This document shows, in pieces, positions 53,499 to 62,382 of a stretch of 64,000 bases of DNA; positions within the stretch are counted from its first letter, which is position 1, and each line of letters starts with the position of its first letter. The stretch lies in NCBI RefSeq assembly GCF_009711265.1, contig NZ_WMII01000011.1, forward strand, positions 1 through 64,000. Reading direction: 5' to 3'. This DNA is from Paracoccus shanxieyensis. GTDB lineage: Bacteria; Pseudomonadota; Alphaproteobacteria; Rhodobacterales; Rhodobacteraceae. A program made the translations under genes and the position numbers. The notes beneath the pieces are model-generated. The model saw only the letters and a program-made list of their open reading frames with translations, had not been told where the DNA came from and searched no databases.

Positions 53499-54074
53499 TC
53501 AGCGTTCGAGGATGAGGCGGTTCGATTCAATGCTGACGCGGGCGAAGCGCGACAGATAGGACATGCCCATCAGCGACACGCCGATTTCGGATTGCAGGAC
53601 GAGGGCGGGCACCTGTTCGTCGTGGATGTCGCCGATGGTCACGGAATCGAGCATGACCGTGGCGGTGGGCACCGTGCCATTCGCGGTCTGCGCCTGTCCC
53701 AGATAGCCCAGCGAGGCGGGGTCGATCCCCACCCGGCGGGCGTCATCGGCCCCCAGCGCGATGGTGCTGGCGCCGGTATCGACGATGAAGCGCAGCGGCG
53801 TGCCGTTCACATCGGCGGTCAGGTGGTAATGCCCGTCCTGGCCCAGCGGGACCTCGACCCGGCCGCCTTCCAGAACGCGGGCCTGCGGCGAGATGGTGTT
53901 GCGGATATCGCCCCACATGCCGGCAATCGCGATGGCCCCCAGAAAGATCATCGCCCAGGCGGAGGCAAAGCGCATCGACTTGCCGGGACGCGTCCGCAAT
54001 TCGACCACCAGATAGCCGCCGACCGCGACCAGCAGCAGCACCAGATAGGCCACACGGCCGAATTCCTCACCCAT
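53499..54074 (-). CDS. Retropepsin-like aspartic protease, membrane-anchored
   Basis: 191 residues. Two membrane segments at the N-terminus (VAYLVLLLVAVGGYLVVELR and FASAWAMIFLGAIAIAGMW). The rest is one retropepsin fold: PLRFIVDTGASTIALGADDA carries the catalytic DTG; later GMSYLSRFARVSIESNRLIL is the family end. The clan AA family (TIGR02281) acts as a dimer in the periplasm of alphaproteobacteria; substrates are unknown. Its start overlaps the marC stop by one base. Confidence 0.9.
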   Translation of the reverse strand: MGEEFGRVAYLVLLLVAVGGYLVVELRTRPGKSMRFASAWAMIFLGAIAIAGMWGDIRNTISPQARVLEGGRVEVPLGQDGHYHLTADVNGTPLRFIVDTGASTIALGADDARRVGIDPASLGYLGQAQTANGTVPTATVMLDSVTIGDIHDEQVPALVLQSEIGVSLMGMSYLSRFARVSIESNRLILER

Positions 54075-54691
54075 CAGACCAGCCCCGAGCCTTTCAGGCC
54101 GTCGATCACGAACTGGATCGACAGCGCCGCCAACAGCATCCCGAACAGCCGCGTGACCACCATGGTTCCCGTCCGGCCCAGAAGGCGCGCAATCGGCCCC
54201 GCCAGCGCGAAAAGTGCGGCGACGATGCCCAGCACCGCCAGCATCACCAGATGCACCATCACGGTATGGCCGACGGTTTGATCCTGATTGACCAGCAGGA
54301 TCATCGTGGCCAGCGCCCCCGGTCCCGCCAGAAACGGTGTGGCCAGCGGGAAGACCGACGGATCGTCCTGTCCGTGGTGGTCATCCGTCTGCCCCTCGCG
54401 CCGTTCGGTGCGGCGTTCAAACAGCATGTCCAGCGCGGTCAGAAACAGCAGCACGCCCCCCGCGATGCGGAAGGCCGGAAGCGAGATGCCGATGCCGCCA
54501 AGGATCGCCTCGCCCGCGAGGCCGAAGGCGGTCATCAGGATCGCGGCGATCAGGATGGCCCGCCAGCCCACGCGGCGGCGCTGGCTGTGGGGCATGCCGC
54601 GCGTCAGCGCAATGAAAAGCGGCACCAGCCCGATCGGGTCGATGACGACGAACAGGGTGACGAAGGCGCTGATGATCTGTGTGCTGTCCAT
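54074..54691 (-). CDS. MarC-family integral membrane protein
   Basis: 205 residues from ATG 54691. Six membrane segments can be seen, beginning IISAFVTLFVVIDPIGLVPL, with the MarC motifs DPIGLVPLFIALT and FPLATPFLAGPGALATMILL. A His/Asp-rich cytoplasmic loop (TDDHHGQDDP) lies between. The family was once linked to antibiotic resistance but its function is unknown. It forms a small operon with the retropepsin-like gene and is divergent to tatA. Confidence 0.92.
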   Translation of the reverse strand: MDSTQIISAFVTLFVVIDPIGLVPLFIALTRGMPHSQRRRVGWRAILIAAILMTAFGLAGEAILGGIGISLPAFRIAGGVLLFLTALDMLFERRTERREGQTDDHHGQDDPSVFPLATPFLAGPGALATMILLVNQDQTVGHTVMVHLVMLAVLGIVAALFALAGPIARLLGRTGTMVVTRLFGMLLAALSIQFVIDGLKGSGLV

Positions 54692-54770
54692 GCGGGCAAC
54701 TATGGCCTGACCGATCCGCCGAGGAAAGGCGATCACGCGTTTGGGGGTTTCACCAGATCGCCACGGGCCT

Positions 54771-54796
54771 TATATCTTGTGCAGACCCAAGATATA
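54771..54796. promoter_or_regulatory. Perfect AT-rich palindrome between marC and tatA
   Basis: TATATCTTG (54771-54779) and CAAGATATA (54788-54796) are perfect inverted repeats with an 8-base spacer. It lies 28 bases upstream of the tatA ATG and 79 bases from the marC start. AT-rich and symmetric in a GC-rich genome, it looks like a binding site for a dimeric regulator or a symmetric promoter element; it could also fold in the tatA leader. Confidence 0.6.
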
Positions 54797-54824
54797 CGCG
54801 GCTAGGCCGTGACGGAGGATTAAG

Positions 54825-55136
54825 ATGCACGCACCTTCCCCCATGGCGCTTTTGCTGATCGCGATCGTTGTGCTGGTGCTTTTCGGGCGCGGCAAGGTTT
54901 CGTCCCTGATGGGCGAAGTCGGCAAGGGAATCACCGCCTTCAAGAAAGGCGTCAAGGACGGCGCCGAGGAAGACAAGGCCGAGACCAAAGAGCTTGAGCT
55001 GAATTCGCCCGATGACATCGCCAAGGCCCGCGCCGAACTGGCGGCCGAGCGCGCCAAGCTGGATGCCGAACGCGCCCGCATGACCGCCGATGGCAGCCTG
55101 CGCGACGTGACGCCGTCCGACCAGACCAAGCTCTGA
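54825..55136 (+). CDS. tatA: Sec-independent translocase subunit TatA
   Basis: 103 residues. One membrane segment ([20 protein letters not shown]) with the FGxGK hinge, then an amphipathic helix ([20 protein letters not shown]) and a charged coiled coil ([19 protein letters not shown]). TatA forms the pore that moves folded, often cofactor-bearing proteins across the inner membrane. First gene of tatABC; the AGGA at 54814-54817 precedes it. Confidence 0.93.
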   Translation: MHAPSPMALLLIAIVVLVLFGRGKVSSLMGEVGKGITAFKKGVKDGAEEDKAETKELELNSPDDIAKARAELAAERAKLDAERARMTADGSLRDVTPSDQTKL

Positions 55137-55154
55137 TCCGGGTCGCATCCGGAC

Positions 55155-55673
55155 ATGTTCGATATCGGCTGGAGTGAGCTACTTCTGATCGGCATCGTGG
55201 CGCTGATCGTCGTCGGCCCCGAGGATCTTCCCAAGCTGTTTCACACGCTGGGCCGGATCACGTCCAAGGCGCGGATGATGGCGCGCGAATTCAGCAGCGC
55301 GATGGAAGACGCCGCCAAGTCCTCGGGGCTGGATGAGGCCGGGCTGGCGCTGAAGGATGTGAACAAGCTGACCTCGAAGCGGGCGCTGGGGCTGGACGCG
55401 CTGGACCGCGCCGCGGACCGGTTCGAGAAATGGGATCCGGTCAATCCTCTGCAGGAAGCCCGCCGGTCCAAGCCCGTTCCCGATCCGGCAGCGCCGGTGC
55501 CGCCGGTGGCCGCAGCCGATGAACCGGCTGCCCCCGGTGCCGCACCTGAGGCCGCGCCCCCGGTGCCCCCCGCTGCGCCGGGTGTCAGCGCGCCGTTTCC
55601 CGCCAATATGGCTGCCGACACCGCCGATGGACGGCGCAGGCTTCATGCCGTGCGGCGTTCGGATCGCGACTGA
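55155..55673 (+). CDS. tatB: Sec-independent translocase subunit TatB
   Basis: 172 residues. MFDIGWSELLLIGIVALIVV, with GPEDLPKLFHTLGRITSKAR as hinge and amphipathic helix, is the TatB pattern. The C-terminal 70 residues are Ala/Pro-rich and probably disordered. TatB and TatC bind the twin-arginine signal. It lies 18 bases after tatA. Confidence 0.95.
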   Translation: MFDIGWSELLLIGIVALIVVGPEDLPKLFHTLGRITSKARMMAREFSSAMEDAAKSSGLDEAGLALKDVNKLTSKRALGLDALDRAADRFEKWDPVNPLQEARRSKPVPDPAAPVPPVAAADEPAAPGAAPEAAPPVPPAAPGVSAPFPANMAADTADGRRRLHAVRRSDRD

Positions 55674-55698
55674 TCTTTAATAGGAAAGGCCGCATCGC

Positions 55699-56592
55699 GT
55701 GGCGACGAAAACTGCCAAGCCGGATGATATCGACGATAGCTCCGCCCCCCTGATTTCGCATCTGGCCGAGCTGCGCAAGCGGCTGATCTGGTCGGTTCTG
55801 GCCTTCGTCATCGCGATGGTGCTGTGCTATTTCGTCTGGAACCCGATCTTCGATTTCCTGACCCAGCCGATCTGCTATGCGCTGGAAAAGCGCGGCCAGA
55901 CCTGCGGGCTGATCCTGCTGAAGCTGCAGGAAGGTTTCTTCGTCGCCATGCGCATCGCCTTTTTCGGCGGCTTCGTGCTGGCGTTTCCGGTCGTCGGCTA
56001 TCAGCTGTGGCGATTTGTGGCGCCGGGGCTGTATCGCAGCGAAAAGAATGCGCTGCTGCCGTTTCTGATTGCGTCCCCGGTGATGTTCATCATCGGCGCG
56101 GGCTTTGCCTATTACATCATCCTGCCTTGGGCCTTTGACTTCTTCCTTGGCTTCCAGCAGGGGCCGCTGGGTCTGCCCTCGGATGCGGCAGGGACGGCCA
56201 CACATGCGGTCGGCACGGCCGCACCTGCGGCGGGGCACGCGACGCCCGCAGCACCAAACCAGCCATGGGCCGGCATCGTCTTTCAGGGTTCGGTCGAGGA
56301 ATATCTGACCCTGACCACCAAGTTCATTCTGGCCTTCGGGCTCAGCTTCCAACTGCCGGTGGCGCTGACGCTGATGGGCAAGGCGGGGCTGGTCTCGGCC
56401 GAGGGGCTGGCCAGCGTGCGGCGCTATGCCATCATCGTCATTCTGGTTCTGGCCGCGATGGTCACGCCGCCCGATGTCATCAGCCAGATCGTTCTGTTCA
56501 GCGTGATCTATGGTCTTTACGAGATCTCGATCATCCTTGTGCGCCGCATCGAACGCAAGCGCGCGCTGGAAGAGCAGAACGCCGATGAGTAA
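55699..56592 (+). CDS. tatC: Sec-independent translocase subunit TatC
   Basis: 297 residues from GTG 55699. [60 protein letters not shown], and [20 protein letters not shown] are TatC hallmarks with six membrane segments. Residues about 154-193 ([38 protein letters not shown]) form an Ala/Pro/His-rich insertion in a periplasmic loop before [13 protein letters not shown]. TatC recognises the RR signal peptides. Confidence 0.96.
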   Translation: MATKTAKPDDIDDSSAPLISHLAELRKRLIWSVLAFVIAMVLCYFVWNPIFDFLTQPICYALEKRGQTCGLILLKLQEGFFVAMRIAFFGGFVLAFPVVGYQLWRFVAPGLYRSEKNALLPFLIASPVMFIIGAGFAYYIILPWAFDFFLGFQQGPLGLPSDAAGTATHAVGTAAPAAGHATPAAPNQPWAGIVFQGSVEEYLTLTTKFILAFGLSFQLPVALTLMGKAGLVSAEGLASVRRYAIIVILVLAAMVTPPDVISQIVLFSVIYGLYEISIILVRRIERKRALEEQNADE

Positions 56593-57427
56593 GAACACCC
56601 TTGCCCGCATCGCCGAGGCGCTGGAGCGGATGGCCCCGCCGCCCGCACCCGCGCCCAGCTTTACCGAGGCCAGCGCCTATGTCTGGCATCCCGATCCCGA
56701 CCGGCTGCACCCCGTGGCGGATGTGGCCCGCGTCGATCTGGTGCAGCTGATCGGCATCGACCGCGCCCGCGACACGCTGCTGGCCAATACCCTGCAATTC
56801 GCGCGCGGCCATGCGGCGAACAACGCGCTGCTGTGGGGGTCGCGCGGCATGGGAAAGTCGTCGCTGGTGAAGGCCGTTCATGCCGAGACGCTGGGGCAGG
56901 GCCTGCCCGTGGTGCTGGTCGAGATCGCGCGCGAGGATCTGGGCTCGGTCGGGCGTCTCTTGGCCATTCTGGGGCAGGCCAAAGACCGGCGCTTCGTGCT
57001 GTTTGCTGACGACCTGTCCTTCAGCCATGACGACACGCAATATAAATCGCTGAAGGCGGTGCTGGATGGCGGGATTGCCGGGCGTCCCGACAATGTCATT
57101 CTTTACGCCACCTCGAACCGGCGCCACCTGATGCCGCGCGACATGATCGACAACGAACGCTCGACCGCGATCCATCCCGGCGAGGCGGTCGAGGAAAAGG
57201 TCTCGCTTTCGGACCGTTTCGGGCTGTGGCTGGGGTTCCACCCCTGTTCGCAGGACGAATATCTGGCGATGGTTCAGGGCTATTGCAGCGCTTATGGCGT
57301 CGATATCGCCGCAGACGATCTGCGCGCTCAGGCGATCGAATGGCAGGCCACGCGGGGCGCACGGTCCGGGCGGGTGGCGTGGCAGTTCTTTACCGACCTT
57401 GCCGGGCGTCACGGCGTTTCGGTCTAG
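56585..57427 (+). CDS. DUF815 AAA-type ATPase
   Basis: 280 residues from ATG 56585, overlapping the tatC stop by eight bases. Walker [12 protein letters not shown] at about 85-95 and Walker [10 protein letters not shown] at about 142; sensor-like [16 protein letters not shown]. This is the DUF815 family, widespread in proteobacteria, of unknown function. The overlap with tatC suggests co-expression but the link to protein export is unproven. Confidence 0.9.
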   Translation: MSKNTLARIAEALERMAPPPAPAPSFTEASAYVWHPDPDRLHPVADVARVDLVQLIGIDRARDTLLANTLQFARGHAANNALLWGSRGMGKSSLVKAVHAETLGQGLPVVLVEIAREDLGSVGRLLAILGQAKDRRFVLFADDLSFSHDDTQYKSLKAVLDGGIAGRPDNVILYATSNRRHLMPRDMIDNERSTAIHPGEAVEEKVSLSDRFGLWLGFHPCSQDEYLAMVQGYCSAYGVDIAADDLRAQAIEWQATRGARSGRVAWQFFTDLAGRHGVSV

Positions 57428-57921
57428 GGATCCCACTGACCTAAGACATGGATTTTTGGCGCGCTGCCTTTATTGCGGGCAGATCCTGCTATGTCCTTGC
57501 AGAACATGCGCTTGTTTGCCTACAAACTCATGTCGGCCCCAAGTTCTGCCTGATTTTCTGGATTTTTCAGCAAATTCATGCCGGAACCGTCTGCGCATTC
57601 TCGACGTTCGGCAGAGATTTGATTATCCGATGCAGGCGACCGGGTGAGAACAGTGCCCAGCCTCACCCGGCTTGGCCGTACATGCAAAAGAGGAAATCGT
57701 TAAAACGGCTCCTCAGGAGACTGCCCTTAAAGTCTTAGACGTTAAAGCTGACTTTTTAGCCGGTTTTTTAACTAAATTTACGCGCTATAAGCGAGCCTCT
57801 TGCAATTTCTGATGAAACCGTTTGCAGGTTTCAACTTGGAATTGCGTTCTGTTTTCCTGACTAAATCAGCGGTCTGGTCACGCCCGTCATTTGTGTCGTA
57901 TGTCCAGAACAGGGAAGCGGC
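57428..57921 (+). other. 0.5-kb intergenic stretch with inverted repeat
   Basis: No convincing gene. A perfect 9-bp inverted repeat CCGGGTGAG/CTCACCCGG lies at 57640-57648 and 57662-57670, possibly a terminator for the ATPase gene or an operator. From about 57695 to 57800 the sequence is clearly AT-richer (runs such as GACTTTTTAG and GGTTTTTTAA). The downstream gene probably has its promoter here. A 96-residue frame from 57448 has no typical codon bias and is not called. Confidence 0.5.
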
Positions 57922-59244
57922 ATGATGTCGAATCCCACGGTGCATGCCGAGGTAAAGAACGTGACAGATTCTGGCAAGGGGCAGCAAGGCCCCGATGGTA
58001 AAAAAGGGCGCGGGAACCCCAGCGAAAACAGTGGCAAGGCGGAAATCCGCGCACAGCGCAAGCTTGCCAATGAGGCTGAACGCGCACAGCGCAAGCAAGA
58101 CCGCGTGGCCGAACGCGAGGCGCGGGGCAACGCCCGCAATGCCGGACGCAAGAAGGCCCCGGCCCCCGCCTTCATGGAACCGCCCGCCGAAGCCGCAGAA
58201 GCGTCGCCAGCCCCCATCGCGGCCCCTGCCGCCCCCGTTTCAAAGCCCGCAGCCCGCAGCGCGGTCCCGTTCAATATCCTGATCGTCGCGCAGCAGGGCC
58301 GTCTGGCCGCCGAGGCGGTGCTGTTCGCCGCCAGCCTGCGGCGCAATGCCCCCGATTGGAAAGGCCGCCTGATCGTCGCCGAGCCGCGCGAGGCCGAGGC
58401 ATGGCAGGGCACCAGAACGCAGCTTGATGACCACAGCCGCGCCCTGCTGACCGGCTATGGCGCCGAAGTGCTGCCCTTCACCGCGCAGCATTTCGGCCGC
58501 GCCTATCCCTATGGCAACAAGATCGAGGCGCTGGCGCTGCTGCCGCCGGGTCAGCCCTTCGTGTTCTTCGACAGCGACACGCTGATCACCGGGCCGCTGG
58601 ATCAGGTGGGTTTCGATTTCAACCGTCCCTCGGCCTCGATGCGCCGGTCGGGAAGCTGGCCCCAGCCGCCGCTTTACGGGCCGGGCTATACGCAGATCTG
58701 GCGCTCGCTCTATGACCGCTTCGGGCTGGATTTCGACAGCTCGCTGGATGCGGGCCAGCATGACGAACATTGGGAACGCTATCTTTATTTCAACGCGGGC
58801 TGGTTCTTCGGCGCCGATCCCGCCGAATTCGGTCGCCGCTTTCTGGACTGGTCGCTGGCGGTGCGCAATGATCCGGGCGACGCGCTGGCCTGTCAGAGCC
58901 TTGATCCCTGGCTGGATCAGATCGTGCTGCCGCTGGTCATCCATTCGCTGGGCGGCGGTCGTCCCGGTCCTGAACTGAACGGGCTGGACGGCGCGGCAAG
59001 CTGCCACTATCGCAATCTGTCGCTGCTCTATGCCCGCGAATCCGACGCAGCCGTTGCGCTGGTCGAGGATCTGCTGCGCGACCCGCAGATCGCCCCGCTG
59101 TTTGCGGCGGACAAGGCAGCGCAGCAATTGGTGACGGGCGGCGAAGGTCGCAGCAAGGTCCGCCCGATGTTCTCTGACGCCGCGAACCAGTCCGAACAGC
59201 CGATCCGGCAGAAACTGAAACGCGAAGGTTTCTGGTTCCGCTGA
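57922..59244 (+). CDS. Glycosyltransferase-like protein with long charged N-terminus
   Basis: 440 residues. The first 115 residues are charged and Ala/Pro-rich (KLANEAERAQRKQDRVAERE), probably disordered or coiled coil. The rest (FNILIVAQQGRLAAEAVLFA, ASLRRNAPDWKGRLIVAEPR, PFVFFDSDTLITGPLD) has the layout of a nucleotide-sugar transferase fold with DSD at 217-219 as the metal-binding motif. No signal peptide, so probably cytoplasmic. Substrates are not readable. Similar proteins are common but uncharacterised in Rhodobacteraceae. Confidence 0.7.
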   Translation: MMSNPTVHAEVKNVTDSGKGQQGPDGKKGRGNPSENSGKAEIRAQRKLANEAERAQRKQDRVAEREARGNARNAGRKKAPAPAFMEPPAEAAEASPAPIAAPAAPVSKPAARSAVPFNILIVAQQGRLAAEAVLFAASLRRNAPDWKGRLIVAEPREAEAWQGTRTQLDDHSRALLTGYGAEVLPFTAQHFGRAYPYGNKIEALALLPPGQPFVFFDSDTLITGPLDQVGFDFNRPSASMRRSGSWPQPPLYGPGYTQIWRSLYDRFGLDFDSSLDAGQHDEHWERYLYFNAGWFFGADPAEFGRRFLDWSLAVRNDPGDALACQSLDPWLDQIVLPLVIHSLGGGRPGPELNGLDGAASCHYRNLSLLYARESDAAVALVEDLLRDPQIAPLFAADKAAQQLVTGGEGRSKVRPMFSDAANQSEQPIRQKLKREGFWFR

Positions 59245-59248
59245 ACCG

Positions 59249-59279
59249 AAAAAGGCCCCGGAGAATGCTCCGGGGCCTT
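59249..59279 (-). terminator. Terminator between the glycosyltransferase-like gene and ileS
   Basis: AAGGCCCCGGAG-AATG-CTCCGGGGCCTT (59252-59279) is a 12-bp stem. AAAAA at 59249-59253 gives U5 for minus-strand transcripts, 7 bases past the ileS stop. Plus-strand transcripts would lack a U-tract, so it mainly serves ileS. Confidence 0.8.
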
Positions 59280-59285
59280 GTCACC

Positions 59286-62198
59286 TTATCCCAGCGCCGC
59301 GTCACAGCGGGCGCAGGTGCCCGGATGCGCGTGGCTGCCGACATCGGGCAGGATCTTCCAGCAGCGCTGGCATTTTTCGCCCTCGGCAGGCTCGAACACC
59401 ACGCCGACGCCCGGCACGTCGGACAGTCGGAACGCCTCGGACGGGGCGGGATTGCCGGTCAGGCTCAGACCCGAGGTGATGCAGATATCGGCGAAATCCA
59501 CCGATTTCAGCGCCGCCAGTGCCTGCGCATCCTCGACATGAACCACGGGGGCCGCCTCAAGGCTGGCACCGATGGTCTTGTCGCTGCGCTTGATCTCCAG
59601 CGCCGCCGTCACCACGCGGCGGGCGCGGCGGATGCCGTCCCATTTCTGCGCCAAGGGCTCATTCAGCCAATCGGCGGGCGTCACCGGGAAGTCGTGCAGA
59701 TGCACGCTGTCATCCTCACCTGGGAAGCGGCTCAGCCAGACATCCTCCATGGTAAAGGGCAGGATCGGCGCCAGCCACGTCACCAGACGGTGGAACAGCA
59801 TATCCAGCACCGTGCGCGCCGCGCGGCGCTGCAGGCTGCCCGGCGCGTCGCAATACAGCGCGTCCTTGCGGATGTCGAAATAGAAGGCCGACAGATCCAC
59901 GGTCGCGAACTGGAACACGGTCTGGAACGCGCCCTGAAAATCATAGGCATCATAGCTTTTGCGCAGATGATGGTCGATCTGCGCCAGACGGTGCAGCACC
60001 CATTGCTCCAGCTCGGGCATGTCCTTCAGCGGCACGCGTTCGGCATCGGTGAACCCGTCCAGATTGCCCAGAACAAAGCGCAGCGTGTTTCGCAGCCGGC
60101 GATAGCTGTCGGCGGTGCCCTTCAGGATCTCTTTGCCGATGCGCAGATCGGCGGTGTAATCCGCCTGCGCCACCCACAGCCGCAGAATGTCGGCGCCGTA
60201 TTCCTTGATGACATCGGCCGGAGAAACGGTGTTCCCCAGCGATTTGGACATTTTCATGCCCTTTTCATCCAGCGTAAAGCCATGCGTCAGCACACCCTTA
60301 TAGGGCGCGCGCCCCTTGGTCGCGCAGGCTTGCAGCAGCGAGGAATGGAACCAGCCGCGATGCTGGTCGGTGCCTTCCAGATACAGATCGGCGATGCCGT
60401 CCGGGCTGCCATCGGCGCGGTCGCGGATCACGAAAGCATGTGTCGAGCCTGAATCGAACCAGACATCCAGCACGTCCATGACCTGATCGTAAGCCTCGGG
60501 ATCGGCCACGCCATCCAGCATCGTCGCCTTGAAATCGGCGTGATACCAGACATCTGCGCCGTCTTTCTCGAAAGCTTCGATGATGCGGTCATTGACGCGC
60601 TGATCGCGCAGCAGAAAATCCGCATCATCGGGCCGCGCGCCCTTCCTGACGAAACAGGTCAGCGGCACACCCCAGGCGCGCTGGCGCGACAGCACCCAGT
60701 CGGGGCGGTTCTCGATCATCGAATACAGACGGTTGCGCCCGGTCTGCGGCGTCCAGCGCACCAGCTTGTCGATGCTGGTCAGTGCGCGCGTGCGGATCGT
60801 GTCGCCATATTCGCCCATGCCGTCATCCAGCCTGCGGTCGATGGCGGCAAACCATTGCTGCGTGTTGCGAAAGATCAGCGGCGCCTTTGACCGCCAGCTA
60901 TGCGGATAGCTGTGCTTGATCTTGCCCTTGGCCAGCAGGGCACCGGCATAGGCCAGTTGCTTGATGACGCTGACATTGGCCGGACCTTCCGCGCCTTCGG
61001 GCGTCAGAATGGCCTGCCCGCCAAAGATCGGCAGATCGGCGCGATAGGAACCGTCCGGCTCGACATTATAGGTCATGGGCAGGCCGAACTTCAGACCCAG
61101 CTGATAATCGTCGTCGCCATGGCTGGGGGCGGTATGCACAAACCCCGTGCCCGCATCCTCGGTCACATGATCGCCGGGCAGCAGCGGCACGTCGAAATCC
61201 CACTCGCCCGCACCGCCTTCGATGCCGTGGAAGGGATGGGCCAGCGTCACGCCGTCCATCTCGGCGGCGGTCACATCGCGCAGGCGCTGGAAACCCGTCA
61301 CCTTGGCCGATCCCATCACGCCTTCGGCCAGGGCATCGGCCAGCAGCAGCAATTCGCCCGGCTTGGCGCTGGCAGTCTCGGCCGCCTCATCGACCTGATA
61401 CATCCCGTAGGCGATGGCCGGATTGAAGGCCACGGCGCGGTTTTGCGGAATGGTCCACGGCGTCGTGGTCCAGATCACCACGCTGACCGGCTTCTCTGTT
61501 CCCCAAATACTCTGCGGCGCCTGCACCCCGAACCGCACCCAGATCGTGTGGCTGGTATGGTCGTGATATTCGACCTCGGCCTCGGCCAGCGCGGTCTTTT
61601 CGACCGAGGACCACATGACCGGCTTCGAGCCCTGATACAGCGCGCCGTTCATCAGAAGCTTCATGAACTCGGCCGCGATCACCGCCTCGGCGTGATAGTT
61701 CATCGTCAGATAGGGATCGTCCCATTTGCCGATGATGCCCAGACGCTTGAATTCGTCGCGCTGGATATCGACCCAGCCCTGCGCGAAGGCGCGGCATTCC
61801 TGCCGGAACTCGACGACATCGACCTCGTCCTTGTTCTTCTGCTTCTGGCGATACTGCTCCTCGATCTTCCATTCGATCGGCAGGCCGTGGCAGTCCCAGC
61901 CGGGGACATAGCGCGCATCGCGGCCCATCATTTGCTGGCTGCGGGTGATGAAATCCTTCAGCACCTTGTTCAGTGCGTGACCGATATGCAGGTTGCCATT
62001 CGCATAGGGCGGGCCGTCATGCAGGATGAAGGGCGTGCGGCCCTCTTTGCGGCGCAGCCGGTCATAGATGCCCAGACGTGCCCAGCGGTCCAGCCATTCC
62101 GGCTCGCGCTGGGGCAGGCCGGCGCGCATGGGGAAATCGGTCTGGGGCAGGAAAACGGTGTCGCGATAGTCGGGCGCGTCGGTGGTCGTGTCGCTCAT
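59286..62198 (-). CDS. ileS: Isoleucyl-tRNA synthetase
   Basis: 970 residues from ATG 62198 (AAGGA 12 bases upstream). HIGH motif GNLHIGHALNKVLKDF near residue 77, YVPGWDCHGLPIEWKIEEQY, and the KMSKS loop GMKMSKSLGNTVSPADVIKE. The editing domain lies between, with the conserved T-rich segment VIWTTTPWTIPQNRAVAFNP. The C-terminus ends in a zinc-binding CQRCWK...CARC. Charges tRNA-Ile. Confidence 0.97.
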   Translation of the reverse strand: MSDTTTDAPDYRDTVFLPQTDFPMRAGLPQREPEWLDRWARLGIYDRLRRKEGRTPFILHDGPPYANGNLHIGHALNKVLKDFITRSQQMMGRDARYVPGWDCHGLPIEWKIEEQYRQKQKNKDEVDVVEFRQECRAFAQGWVDIQRDEFKRLGIIGKWDDPYLTMNYHAEAVIAAEFMKLLMNGALYQGSKPVMWSSVEKTALAEAEVEYHDHTSHTIWVRFGVQAPQSIWGTEKPVSVVIWTTTPWTIPQNRAVAFNPAIAYGMYQVDEAAETASAKPGELLLLADALAEGVMGSAKVTGFQRLRDVTAAEMDGVTLAHPFHGIEGGAGEWDFDVPLLPGDHVTEDAGTGFVHTAPSHGDDDYQLGLKFGLPMTYNVEPDGSYRADLPIFGGQAILTPEGAEGPANVSVIKQLAYAGALLAKGKIKHSYPHSWRSKAPLIFRNTQQWFAAIDRRLDDGMGEYGDTIRTRALTSIDKLVRWTPQTGRNRLYSMIENRPDWVLSRQRAWGVPLTCFVRKGARPDDADFLLRDQRVNDRIIEAFEKDGADVWYHADFKATMLDGVADPEAYDQVMDVLDVWFDSGSTHAFVIRDRADGSPDGIADLYLEGTDQHRGWFHSSLLQACATKGRAPYKGVLTHGFTLDEKGMKMSKSLGNTVSPADVIKEYGADILRLWVAQADYTADLRIGKEILKGTADSYRRLRNTLRFVLGNLDGFTDAERVPLKDMPELEQWVLHRLAQIDHHLRKSYDAYDFQGAFQTVFQFATVDLSAFYFDIRKDALYCDAPGSLQRRAARTVLDMLFHRLVTWLAPILPFTMEDVWLSRFPGEDDSVHLHDFPVTPADWLNEPLAQKWDGIRRARRVVTAALEIKRSDKTIGASLEAAPVVHVEDAQALAALKSVDFADICITSGLSLTGNPAPSEAFRLSDVPGVGVVFEPAEGEKCQRCWKILPDVGSHAHPGTCARCDAALG

Positions 62199-62382
62199 CT
62201 GGCGGGGATCCTTCGGTGGCAGGGCTGGCATGCGTAACCCGACGGCGAAGGAACCCCTAAGCCGCCGGGCGGGTAATTCGAATGATGCAGCCCGTGCTGA
62301 ACATGGTCGCGGTTATAGGAAACCGCCCGCATGCCTGCAAGCGCGGCTTGCAGCCCGCCCGTCGCTGGGGCAAGTCCTGCGC

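Noticed and set aside
57448..57738. 96-residue frame in the intergenic region
   Set aside because: Cys/Trp-rich product without motifs, codon bias unlike host genes, covers an inverted repeat.
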